Shown piece by piece: positions 1 through 10,305 of a stretch of DNA of 64,000 nucleotides. Where the stretch lies: assembly GCA_022592435.1 (NCBI GenBank), contig JABYQS010000002.1, positions 310,001 to 374,000 of the forward strand, read 5' to 3'. Source of the stretch: Cerioporus squamosus (lineage: Eukaryota > Basidiomycota > Agaricomycetes > Polyporales > Polyporaceae). Positions within the stretch are counted from its first letter, which is position 1; every line of letters starts with the position of its first letter. The translations under genes and the position numbers were made by a program. Under the pieces are notes generated by a model that worked only from the letters and a program-made list of their open reading frames with translations, did no database searches and was not told the origin of the DNA.

Positions 1-2
1 AT

Positions 3-293
3 CTCTTCTACGACGCCAGATACGCCCACACGCGGATGGTTAACCCCGACTTCATCGCGCTCGCGAAGGCGATGCGCATCCACGCCATCCGCTGCGACCG
101 TGCTGAGGATCTCCCGGCGAAGATGAAGGAGTTCCTCGAGTACGACGACTCGAAGCCGGTGCTCATGGAGTGCTTCGTCGAGAGCAACGAGCACGTGTTC
201 CCCATGGTGCCCGCGGGCAAGGCGCTGCACGAGCAGATCCTCCACCCGTCATTCCGGGAGGCGTACGCCGCGGCTCAGAAGAAGAAGCAATGA
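3..293 (+). CDS. ILV2: acetolactate synthase catalytic subunit, C-terminal end (partial)
   Basis: This is the 3' end of a gene that begins before the window. The open frame entered at base 3 reads LFYDARYAHTRMVNPDF and runs to TGA at 291-293. It matches the C-terminal region of the large subunit of acetolactate (acetohydroxyacid) synthase: a quartet of the type F-Y-x-x-R-Y-x-H-T before NPDF, then a glutamate-rich stretch, and the PMVPAGKALHEQI tail typical of the ThDP-binding end. The enzyme is mitochondrial and catalyses the first common step of valine, leucine and isoleucine synthesis. About 96 codons are present. No intron is needed in this part. Confidence comes from motif order; the ThDP-binding GDG motif lies upstream of the window. 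Confidence 0.88.
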   Translation, partial: LFYDARYAHTRMVNPDFIALAKAMRIHAIRCDRAEDLPAKMKEFLEYDDSKPVLMECFVESNEHVFPMVPAGKALHEQILHPSFREAYAAAQKKKQ

Positions 294-1184
294 GCTCCTA
301 CCTCCGCCTTCGATGCTCCTATCTTTATCTTCGCTAGAGAGGCTCGGGCTGCGGTCACCCCCCACTTTACGCCCGTCATGCTTTACTTACTGGGGATACG
401 CGGTCCGCGCGCTCGCTCTCCACACGTTACCGTTGCTTTGGCATCTGCTGTTGCCTGCTCGGCGCATTTACTCGCGTGTACATTGGTCTGTCATCATTTG
501 GATCGGGAAAGAAGCCAAAAGTCCCCAGTTTCTGGGGACCCCATGTATCTACTACGCATTTACGCACCGCTGGGAAAAGGCCATCTGGGGCCAAAGCCTG
601 TTTACGTTTCAGAACCCGTATGTGCATTGTGCAGCTCGCGTAAATCCCCGGACTACCACCATGATGCCGGTCGAAGTAGAGGTGTGTGTACTGTGGTCGA
701 TGATGATCGAGCCTTCGGTGGGTTCCAATCTCGAAAGACCTCGTATACTGCATATAGGTACAGCACAGACGATAGGCGGCGACCGGATACACGGGATGTA
801 AGTCTCGAAAGGCTGGCTGGTCAGGCATGTCCTTCCCTTAAACGCACAATTGACCATGATCTTCGCCGGGTCCCAAAGAACCCTATCCCACGTTGAGCTT
901 GGCCCGTTGTTTGTTCGATCCGAAGCTCCAGGGAGAGATCTGACCGGTTGCTGGCCTCGATATCGTGAAATAACGCCAGCCGTGGAGAAGCCGTGGCCGC
1001 ATTTTAGCACGTCTTTTTGCGAGGAGCGATGTCAGAGCTTGTACCTGTAATGAATTCCTCCCATCCGCATTTCGTCCGCAAGTCCTCGTCTTCTTCGCTT
1101 TGGCCAATGATCCCAGCGTCCGGGAGTCCACTCCTCCCTCGCGGAGGTGACCTTCATAGAGCGCAGGCACGGAAGGGTGGGGCT
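294..1184. other. intergenic, no gene seen
   Basis: This 0.9 kb lies between the ILV2 stop and the 3' end of the minus-strand NTPase gene, so it is a convergent 3'-3' spacer. Several overlapping open frames of 130-195 codons occur on both strands, but none shows a recognisable motif or matching splice pattern. No repeat or RNA gene was recognised. Confidence 0.5.
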
Positions 1185-3139
1185 TCACCTTCCTTGACGT
1201 ACCTCGATTGGAACCTGTAGCAGATAGATGTCGCCTGAATGATCGACCTGGTCGATGTCCGTGTCCCATCCCGGGGGCATCTTGTACGAGTACGCGTCCG
1301 CGTCGTCGTCGGCGGCAGCGACGAGCACATGGTGGATGTTGATAGAGGGTGACGGCGGTTCTGTCCCCGGCGATACTGGCATCGACTCCACCTCCAACTG
1401 TCGACGCAAGAGCGAGACCAGCTTCCGGATGGCCCGCCAGCCCTGGGGCGGCGCGAGTCCCCGTACGCATCCGTCGCCGCTATCTGCAGCAGCCAGAGCG
1501 TGGCGGACCTCGACTCCTCGTTGATGTCGACGGTGAACCCATCGATGAGCGGGAAGCTTGGGTCGACGGGGGTGTAGTAAGAACGGTGCACCGGCGCGTC
1601 CGGGATTCCATGATACTGCTCCCTCCTGCGCTTGATCTTGGGGAATGTTAACGAGGCCGGGGTGCTGCAGGCGCGGTAGGTGAGTCCGTCGGCGCCGTCG
1701 TCCCTCACCATGGCGCGTAGCACCCACGGGCGGTTCCCGACGGTGTCCGCGAGGGCGCGATGAGCGAATGGTTCACAGAGTCGTCCCCAGATAGGTCGGG
1801 CCTGTGGGACGCTCTTGAAAAGCGAGAGCGTTTCGCGTGCCTCATCCTCCAGCCATTCGTCCGCGAGTCGTCCGGCCATCGTTTTGGCGATCCAGCGAGA
1901 CTTGAACGCAAGGGTCCAATAGATAGAACCGTCTGGACGAATATGCTCGATGTCGAAGCAGACGATGAGGTGAGTGACGGCGGGTACGGATATTCGCCAG
2001 TGAGCTTGGAAGGCCTCCAGGACGCGTTTTAAGTCTAGGTCGTGGTACGAGACCTCGAGCGCCGCTTCAATTCGTGTTTTCTCCGTCGCGTAATTGAGCA
2101 TGGCAGCGTAAACGTCAACGGGAACTCGTCCCACTGCGTCGATGGCGATATCCAGCATCGTCTCGATCATGGCCTCAGCCGACTCGGGATGCTTCTCGCC
2201 ATACGCAGAGCGCAAGGCCTGCATGACACCCGGACGCTCCGGCAACTGGGGTTGAGGCCAAGCATCGAGCACGGACTGCAGATCCTCCCGATACCTATCG
2301 AACTGTTCGTGTAATGGAAAGCTGGTGCTCGCGTACGCGCATGAGCTAAGCGTTCCTGACCGATAGTTGTGAACTCACGCGTCGAGCAGCTGTTGGCGAG
2401 TCCATAACGGAAGGCCTCCTGTGTACGGGCTACGCTTCTCGACCCATTCCAAGGATATGTTCGCCTCTGAGAAGGACGCCTGAACCGGGAAGCAGAGCGC
2501 GTGAAGAGCGAGGGGTGGAGGACAGGTTATGTCTTGTGTAGAAGAGTTTACGTCGAAAAGAGACCAGATAAACCCGTGCTTGGAGGTAGGAAAAGGATGC
2601 TGCTCTTCCTCTGCGAAAGGTGATGTCGATGTTCTGGTGTAGACCTTGTCGTGCAGGAAGAGGAGCGGCGGGTTAGACGGCATGTGAAGCAGGACCACTT
2701 GCCCATCTTTGAGCAGGGAAACATGGAGATACCAAAGAAAAACTGTCTTTCCTGCACACAAGAAACCTTGGCGTCAGCTAACCAGTGATGAACAATAGTG
2801 TATACGACCATGGGCCCGGCACGCACCGACGCCAGGTTGTCCCCTGATCAATGCACCACTTGTCTGTGACGTCGACATGAACGCCGCTGTTTCCCAGATG
2901 CAGTCACGACTGTACACGTATGATTCGCGGATGTAAATGGATCCCTCTTTCGTTTGAAAGGAGGGCTGGTGGTGGCTCCTAGGGATCCTCAGAGGTAGAG
3001 TGGTCCCGGCTTGGTCCAGACGTCCCTGGTAGTTGCGCCAATGTTCGTTAAAGGCTTGCCACTCTAGATCTGCGAGCTCCCAGTTTTGGGGTGAAGCCTC
3101 GTCGTGCCACTCCCAATCTCGCGAAACTGGCGCGTCCAT
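1185..3139 (-). CDS. P-loop NTPase / Crinkler-RHS-type protein with a C-terminal frame break
   Basis: Three exons: 3139-2827, 2751-2379 and 2321-1185. The first junction falls inside a Walker A motif (GQPGVGKT), which is completed only after removal of the 75-bp intron 2752-2826; this strongly supports the model. After the P-loop comes FLWYLHVSLL, then a region with PWT/LWT-like and WIAKTMAG-type motifs and FPxIDGF followed by LLQI. This order is typical of the large basidiomycete families related to Crinkler (CRN) and retrotransposon-hotspot (RHS) proteins, which join a STAND/P-loop NTPase to a restriction-endonuclease-like fold. The function of the fungal members is unknown; effector, self-recognition or selfish roles have been proposed. 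The frame breaks by one base in a G run near 1445-1450; allowing one base gives 608 codons. The start at 3139 is tentative, because an upstream exon reading MPPLWPLNPWTNSAGVPQ could precede it. Confidence 0.7.
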
Positions 3140-4176
3140 AGTAAGCGATCAGTAAGCCCTCATGAAACGAGGTTTCGGAATGTACCTGAGGTACGCCGGC
3201 GGAGTTGGTCCACGGATTCAGCGGCCACAGCGGCGGCATCCGAGTCTTCTCGCCGTGCAAGCTCTGAAAGCTGGTCGTGAGTTGAGATCCGTGGAATCAT
3301 TACGAAGATGCAGATGATCAAGACGTTTTGCAGCCCCGTTCGATAGCTCAGGTGAGAGTAGGTGAAGAAGCCCTTATTTTGAGTAGCCGCCCGTACTCCG
3401 GTCAGTCTTGGCGGGGATCCTCAGGAGCGGACTCCACAGCAACTCATATCACCTCATGGAGAAGGAGGACAGTAACAGGCAGGCTGCCTACTTCGTACGT
3501 ACCTCGAGAGGTGCAACCGCATGCACGCAGAATCGGCTTCATCCACCACCAGTCACGTCCTTCTCACTAGTCCTGACGGTCTGAATCGTCGGATGAAACC
3601 CGCGGCTGCAGGGTGGCCATCCAAGGGGCCAAGCAGACTCGTATATACCGTCGACGTCTGGTTGCTAGATGAAACTCTCTCCGATGCGAATCGCAATACC
3701 CCAGCGCGCTCCTCGCCGTTAACTCTCGTGTCGATGGGGTGGGTTGCGCAGAGTGCAAGAGCACCTACCTCCGGCAACGGAGGTATTTTCAAGGAAGTCC
3801 CGGACGGACAGAAAGGCCCAGAGGCGAGTGAGGTGGCAGAAAATGAAGGCGTAGGGCGGACGACGCTCGAGGTGGACGGCATAGTTCGAGACATCGTTTG
3901 AACCATGGTCGTGGCCATGGTCTCTGCATTGACGGTGACGATGCAGTTGCGCACCCGGAGCTCATGGGGCAGGCGTCGTAGCCCTATATCCACTCGATGC
4001 GTGACAGAGTAATACATCCGTACCTTCTTCCACGGTCCCTCAAGGAACTTCCGTTGCGCGTAGTCGGCACGCATGTAGGAGGTAGGCAGGCAAGCAGGCT
4101 TCGGCGCGTCAACACCGGCTGGATTCGTCACGGTCTACTGCGCGCAAAGTACAAAAGAGGGAGAAGAGGGTGTTTT
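3140..4176. other. intergenic, no confident gene
   Basis: The stretch lies upstream of the NTPase gene and downstream of ATP18. Near 3190-3260 on the minus strand a short peptide-like stretch (MPPLWPLNPWTNSAGVPQ) ending at a GTACAT donor may be an extra 5' exon of the NTPase gene, but I could not find an acceptor that keeps frame. A 192-codon minus-strand open frame at 3553-4131 has no recognisable motif. Confidence 0.4.
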
Positions 4177-4498
4177 CTAGTGGTGCGACTGCTTCGCGAT
4201 CTGGGCCGCGTACGGGTTGCGCGGGTCGTTGCGGAAACCCTCCGCTAGAGAGACGTGTCACACGCTGGAGGGAGAACAGAACAGAGGCAAGAGCACGCAC
4301 ACTTGACACCGAGATCCTGCATCTTGCCCACCAGGAACCACGTCAGCAGGCTCGCGCTGATGAACGGCCACATCGGCTTGGCGACCTGTGTGAATACGAG
4401 GAAGAAAGAGAGAGGAAGGGTCAGGTTCGGGCGGCTGGGTGAGGAGAGGTGGGGAGACGTGCGGGAGTGGGCCACTTGCGGAGACCGAGGAAGCTCAT
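4177..4498 (-). CDS. ATP18: ATP synthase subunit j (i)
   Basis: A 62-residue protein in three exons: 4498-4463, 4385-4301 and 4244-4177. The joined product starts MSFLGLRKWPTP, continues VAKPMWPF, has one hydrophobic segment (FISASLLTWFLVG) and ends with NDPRNPYAAQIAKQSHH. This matches the small membrane subunit of mitochondrial F1Fo-ATP synthase needed for dimer stability: the WPTP...WPF N-terminus, a single transmembrane helix, and the DPRNP signature. Intron 2 (4245-4300, GTGCGT...TAG) is canonical. Intron 1 (4386-4462) restores WPTP-VAKP in phase only if it begins with GC (GCACGT), so it is a probable GC-AG intron. Exon lengths of 36, 85 and 68 nt sum to 63 codons. The gene is below the size most gene callers accept. 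Confidence 0.9.
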
Positions 4499-5085
4499 TA
4501 TGGGTGATGCCTGTATGTCGGGGTGCGTATGTGAGTGTCGGTGTCGGATACGCCGGAGAGGAACTACGTACAGCGTAGAGAGTGGTGGTGGAAGTGGAAG
4601 AAAAGCGCGTGGCGGCGAATCACGGAAGGCGGCCGGCGCCAGTCTTGCGTACAGGTCACTTACCGAGTAAGTAACTCTTCTAACCGAGCTAGTAATCGTC
4701 TTGAAAGAGTGACAGTCAGTAATAACCACAGGTCAGGTCGTCCGGCAGGTCCCGTTATAGTGCCTTTGCTTCGTCGCGTCGTGGTCATGACTCCCTGGAT
4801 GTACTCGAGTACAATCGTGTTAGTGTTTCCTCGGTTCGGTGGTAAGAGCTCTGGCAAGGGCCCACAGTCGGACACAATCAAGATCATGTATTGCTACCAA
4901 GTACATATGATGCATGATATTAGTCTGCTCCGAAGCGGAGAATATGCCGATGAGTACCGAGTACCAGTCCATGTCGTGATTAGCCCAGCTGTACCGCTAG
5001 AGTCCTCCAAAAATCTATCTATGCATGTCAGTCCGCGACGTCTAAGTAATCCATGACGAGCAGACACCTCTCCTCCGACTCACAC
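4499..5085. other. intergenic between ATP18 promoter and IML2-like 3' end
   Basis: The first part should hold the ATP18 promoter, read on the minus strand. The rest is the 3' flank of the TPR gene. I see no open frame with a recognisable product and no RNA gene. Confidence 0.45.
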
Positions 5086-7881
5086 TCAGGGCACAATCCC
5101 CAGCATGTCCCTCTTCGACCCAATCTCGTCCTTCAGCATCGCAATGCGGCTGTCCAGCCTGGACGACAGGTCGACCTGCTGCGTCGCAAGCGAGAGCGCC
5201 TTGTCGAGCTTCTCCAGCGCGCCCTTCAGCACGCCCGCCCATGCGTCTGTATCGAGGCCGGCCTCCTTGCTCTTCGCCTCCATCTCCTTCAAGTCGAGCA
5301 CTGCGAGCTCGAACCACGCGACGCCCCCAACCCACGTGCTGACCTGGATGGCCGACTGCCGCGCGATGGCGTCCTCGAGGAACGCCCGCGAGCCCATGTA
5401 GTCGCCCACCGTGCGGTGGACAACGCCGAGCAGGAGGGAGCGGATTGCGAGCTCGTCTGGGGTGTCGGGGCGATCGGTCGGAAGTGGAGGAGTTTGCTCC
5501 TTGTCCACGACCGAAGTGATGGTGTCGCTCTTGTTTACGGGAGGAGTCGATAGGCATGTCGCCCAGTCCTGTATGTGGGCCAGGGCGGTGTCTTTCGTGA
5601 TCCTTGAGTGTGTATTCCAGACTAGAGGGACATTAGCGAGAGTGCAATCCACATAACGAACAAAAACACGTACACAGAGCGAGCTCTGATCGCAAGAGGA
5701 AGGTTAGTTCCTGTGCATTGTGTACAAACTTGGAAGTGCGTACCTTCGGCGGGACTGATCCTAGCGGCATGTGCGTAGCCCTCCTCCGATCCAGTAGCGA
5801 TCGTCTGCTGCTCCTTGTAGAAAGCGACTTAAAAGACAATCACTGTTGGTGACCATATTCATGACGTCAGACACGACAACGTACGCTTCTTCTTGATGAA
5901 GACTTCGGTGGGGAGGTCCTTTCCACCGAGCTTGCGCTTCTCAATCAGCTCCGGGACCTTGTCCAGGAGTTCCTGAGCCTTGTCATAATTCTTCAGCGAG
6001 ATGTGGCACCCAGCAGCGATGAAGTAATATGTAGCGTGGCTCCTGCACAGATGGCGTCAAAGCTGGCCTGAAACACCGTATTCATGAAGCGCACCAGCTG
6101 TTGATCTCTGTGACGCGGATGAACGCATCTGCAGCCTCTTGGTATCGTCTCTGAGACAGCAGTGTCCATGCGAGCTCGAAAAGAAGCTACGCCGGCCCGT
6201 TAGCACTCTAGTACAACCATAGAGGCCGAATAGCCGAGTACAAACTTACCAGACCGTCGGCCTGCGCGAACGTGTGCGGCAAGCCAGGTGCCAAGCCGTC
6301 CTGGAGAACCTTAATCGCACCGTCTGGATCGTACGACATTCGCAGGATCTTCGCCTATTTTCGCGGAAGCGCTGTGAGTGTACAGATCTCGAATATAAAA
6401 CCAGGACCACGTACCCGGTTCAAGATCCATAACGAACCGGTTGGATAGCGAGACTCTAGCCTACACAAAGTTACCACTCCCTTCCCGGGAAAGTAGTATG
6501 ATCGGACACTCACTTGTCGACAATTGCGCGGTACTGCTTAGGATGTGCTCTTCATCGGCTTGATAGCCGGCGAGTAGGAGCACGACTCCATGGTAGGTCA
6601 TTAACGACAGCCTGTGGGTACGTCGTGAGAGGATAACCCGGAAGCCTATCTATAAAGACGTACCCTGCGAAGACGGCATGCACATCTGTCTTGGCTGCCG
6701 ATACTGCCAGTGCTCGGAGCGCCAATTTCCTGTCATGTTGGAAGCCAAGGAAGCCGACTACACCGCTAGATCGGCCGGTGAGATTAGAGCGTAATTATAT
6801 GTGGGAATATATGCGCACCGTATCTTCGCAGGCAGGAGAGAAAACACAAGGTTGAACAGACTGCCACGGGCAGAACTCAATATCGAGAGAACATTTGCCC
6901 TCATCGAGGAGACAAGTGACCTACCCATATCCTGTAGTTCGGCATCAGCTATCGCACGCACGAAGCTAAGAGAATGCCTACCAAATGCCGTCCCAGACAA
7001 AATGAGCTCATCGACCGTGCCCTCCGCGGCATTTATGGGACCTCTTGGTGCGCTGGGCACAGCAAGAGACGCGCCTGTAAAGCGGCTGAAGAAGCCAGAT
7101 CTCGCAGGCTTGGGTGCGGCCGCCGTCGAGCCTGTGTCTGATACTTCGGAACGGATGCTCGCGGCCCTCGATCCGGCCACGGACGCGGCTGGCGTCGCAT
7201 ATTCATCCAGACCATTTGGATACACCGTCTTGTAGAGTCTGCAAAACACAAGCTCTGAACTCTAGGACCACGTTCGGAGAGCAACGTGCGTACTTGGTGA
7301 ACTTGGAGTGCGCGCTGCCCGGTAACGCGGAAGGATTAGACAACGCAACAGACTGGTCAGGAGATATGAACGGACCTATTCATAGCGTACAGGCACTGGA
7401 TATAGCCCATGTAAGACTCGCTATCGGACACAGCCAAATGAGGGGTTGACATGGTTAGATGACATAGATAGGCATACCTCAAGGCGTGGGTGATACCCAG
7501 GAGAATGACCGCGTCTGAGTGCAGCAGTTCCCACTCGGTACCGGGCGGAAACTGGGTGGTCTGGGAAGAGTATTTGGCGAGCTTGAGCTGCTTCTTTGCG
7601 CCTGCCTCGGAGAGTGCGAGAAGACGGGATGCCTCGACCATCAACCCAGTCTGCGGGGCTTGCACGTAAGTCCGCGAGCAGGCGGAGATAATAGGCACAC
7701 ATACCTCCATACCGAGTGCGGCTTCGAGGAAGGCGCAGACACCGTGTCCCATGGCGTGGAAGGGGGAGTCTCCGGCGGCGAAGGTCTCGCGTGCCTTCTG
7801 GAGGTCGTTCGCGAAGAGGTAGTCGAAGCCGGCTCTTGCGGCGCGCAGCTGTGCTTCTGTGTCCTGGGCGGCGGCGTCCAT
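5086..7881 (-). CDS. IML2: IML2 / TTC39-family outer-membrane TPR protein
   Basis: Sixteen exons: 7881-7705, 7650-7478, 7420-7376, 7314-7294, 7238-6982, 6931-6925, 6860-6819, 6765-6664, 6611-6514, 6460-6415, 6354-6250, 6186-6095, 6042-5885, 5827-5744, 5685-5674 and 5621-5086. The N-terminus has the family pattern of a TPR-like FxxDLxxAR segment, then [19 protein letters not shown] and [18 protein letters not shown]. Later come [33 protein letters not shown] and [11 protein letters not shown], in the order of fungal Iml2 (inclusion-body/lipid-droplet clearance) and animal TTC39 proteins. Exon 6 is only 7 nt and exon 15 only 12 nt; both are required by family sequence and phase. Exon 9 has a one-base break near 6537, where the conserved [12 protein letters not shown] stretch sits one frame away. 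Exon lengths sum to 1955 nt, so one added base gives exactly 652 codons. An assembly indel is the simplest explanation. Confidence 0.85.
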
Positions 7882-8092
7882 GGCCCGCGGTCGTCGTGGA
7901 TGGTGGCAAAGGAGAAGGCGGTGACGATGGCCGCGTCTCGGCGCGCCAGTGGCCTCTGCGTTCGGAGCATCGGCGCCTGCGCGTCACAGAGACGCGACGA
8001 AGCTCGGCCGTTGCCGACCCGCCCTCTTCCCCGCCCACGCCGCCGTCCTCGCCGTCGCACACAGCGACCACGACGTCCCAGCCAGCCCAGCC
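7882..8092. promoter_or_regulatory. bidirectional promoter, IML2-like / IRS4-like
   Basis: Only 211 bp separate the two divergent start codons (7881 minus, 8093 plus), so both genes must use this interval and upstream transcribed leader. No TATA box stands out. The role is inferred from geometry alone. Confidence 0.5.
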
Positions 8093-9811
8093 ATGGCCTC
8101 CTCCGCTGTCAAGGCCCGAATACACGCCTTTGAGACCATGCAGGCCTCCGGCGCGACCGTCGTCGTCTCGCGCTCCCCGCCCGACCTCCTCGAGACGCCA
8201 ATCTCGCCGACAGCCACTTCCATCTCGCCCATGGTCCCCTCGACGCCCTCGACGCCTCTCAGGTCCATGCCACCCTCACCCTCCCCGTCGCCCCCAAACC
8301 TCGGCACAAAGACCTCGTTGATCGATCTTAAAGACTGGGTCGTGGACGATGGGCCTCTTCCGTATGTGCCGAGGCAGAAGCCTCCGCTTGCCCGCAAGGC
8401 ACCTCCTCCGCTAGGGCCTAAACCTGGTCAGAGACATGTCTCGGACTCTGTGGTCCGCAAGCCTCCTCCGCCGCTCATCAGCCTTGACTCTCCTCCCAAG
8501 GCCCGTGCTGCTCCTCCCTTACCACCCCGAAAACCATCATATTCTTCCCTCAAATCCGCCTCTGCTTCGAACTCCTCTTCATCCTCACTGCCCCGAAGTC
8601 CGATTCACCGCACTCCGCCCCTGCCGACTGTGGCCAGGTCCTCCTCTGATTCACTTACCGTCGACCATACTTACCCACCGCTGTCCAAACTGGGAATCAA
8701 TATTCCCTCCCGCCATGCCCCGGCTTCCTCCATCTCATCCTTCCACTCCGTCTCCCTCTCATCGGATGGGGGCACCGATCCGACGACTCCGGGAACAGCG
8801 AACTCATTCTCGAATCATGTAGCCTCCTACCCGGTGGATCGGGAGGACTTCGACCATGACCGCGGAAGCCTCCGCGAACCGGACGCGGTTAGCCTTGATG
8901 AGTCTTTCGAAAACCTATCTGTGACGTCCGCCGTGAGCCCTTCTGTCTCTTCCGTGTCATACGACTGGGAGGTATATGCCCACAAACGTGCTCCGGAGCC
9001 CCCGAAGCTCCACAACGTCCAACAAAGCCACCAGCGTCCGCACCCACGTCCCCTCGCCACTCACCCGTTCTCGTCCCGAAACGCGATGGATTGCCTCCTC
9101 CTCCTCCCCCGCGCTCGCGACCTCCCTCTTCTCGCAACTCGCTCGCTTCCACCTCCGCAGCTTCCCAATCCGATCGTTCCTCTATTTTGAGCACTGCGAC
9201 GTCACGGACCAGCGTTAGCACACGTAGCACAACCACGCCCAAGCCCAAGATGGCGCAGCTTACGCGACCTACGCCCGTGCCTCCTGCCGCACGCAAACGT
9301 TATGAGGCAGTATTCAACGGGAACGTGGTCGCCGCGCGCTACGCTGAACGCGCCAAGTCGCCACCGCCTGGACGTAAGTCCAGACAGGCGGCAGGGTGGC
9401 GAGGGCTGTCCGTGGACCTCATCACAAACCCGGAGGAGAACGCTTCAAACATAGGGCCCTCCTCGCGTGGTGATGCGGCTGTGGAAGAGGTGGGCGCAGA
9501 GGAGAGGTTAGACGGGGAGATCGTGCGTGCGATATGGAAGCTATCGAGGTTGGAGAGAGGGACGCTGCGCGTGATATGGTCAGTGCTCGGTCGTTCGCAT
9601 ATCTGTCTGGCCCAATGCTAACATGCCACGCGCGTGCAGGATGGAATGTGACCCGGCGGGTACGGGTTCGCTTGACCGAGACGGCTTCGTGAGGGGCATG
9701 TGGCGGATTGACGAGGAGTTGCGCAAGGCGCAGATGCATAAGCACCTCGTGCCGCGTATCCATGTCCGCCACCCTCGACCCGTGCACCCATCAAAACCGA
9801 TACTGCGATGA
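8093..9811 (+). CDS. IRS4: EH-domain protein, IRS4/TAX4-like
   Basis: Two exons: 8093-9578 and 9640-9811, with intron 9579-9639 (GTCAGT...GTGCAG). The product is long, disordered and rich in Pro and Ser (repeated PPLP, KPPPPL, PPPPPPRSRPPSSR), and ends in an EH domain with the helix-loop-helix sequence DPAGTGSLDRDGFVRGMWRI. Yeast Irs4 and Tax4 share this layout and regulate phosphoinositide levels with the phosphatase Inp51, plus autophagy. Those roles are known for the yeast proteins and only inferred here. The frame changes by one base near 9010-9016, where a proline-rich stretch continues in the next frame; exon lengths plus one base equal 553 codons. ATG 8093 (MASSAVKARIHAFE) is preferred over the in-frame upstream ATG at 7949, which would run into the neighbour's leader. 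Confidence 0.75.
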
Positions 9812-10305
9812 CATTCGTTTGCATTTTGACATAATGCTTTGGACTGACTCAAGGTTCCTGGACTGTATAACTACGCATAACTCTCCACAACGTCTCGAGT
9901 ACTGTTGCCGTGAAGAGCTTACTATGACCAGGAGCCTTACGCATTGCTTAGAGCTTAATGACATACCCCCGCATCCGCTGTGCGCACTGCGTAGCGTATC
10001 CGACTTCTGTTTGCGCGTAGAGCCGCCCTTGCTGCGATGGACGAGGTGACACTGAAATCAGTACGGCAGGGAACGCGACCTTGCCCGATCATGCACGCGC
10101 GCGCCATAGGCCTGCCTCGCTTCGTCACAGACCATGGCCAAGGCCACGCCCAAGCCTGAAGTACACCCATAGGCCACTCAGCTGCAGCACACCCCTAGCC
10201 CTTCTTCCTCCTGACCAACAAGCTCTCATCGCAGCTATCTCAATTCGCAGAACAGGCAGCTTCTCATACATATCGTTCAACCGCACACGCAGTTAGACTA
10301 AGACA
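9812..10305. other. intergenic, promoter of CoA kinase gene
   Basis: These 494 bp are tandem (3' of IRS4-like, 5' of the kinase). No open frame or repeat of note was seen. The region just before 10306 should contain the kinase promoter. Confidence 0.4.

Noticed and set aside
3553..4131. 192-codon minus-strand open frame
   Set aside because: No recognisable family, no introns and low-complexity Thr/Met runs; likely chance.
7949..8092. Upstream in-frame ATG for the IRS4-like gene
   Set aside because: It would add 48 Arg/Ala-rich residues and push the start to within 68 bp of the divergent gene; the ATG at 8093 gives a cleaner start.
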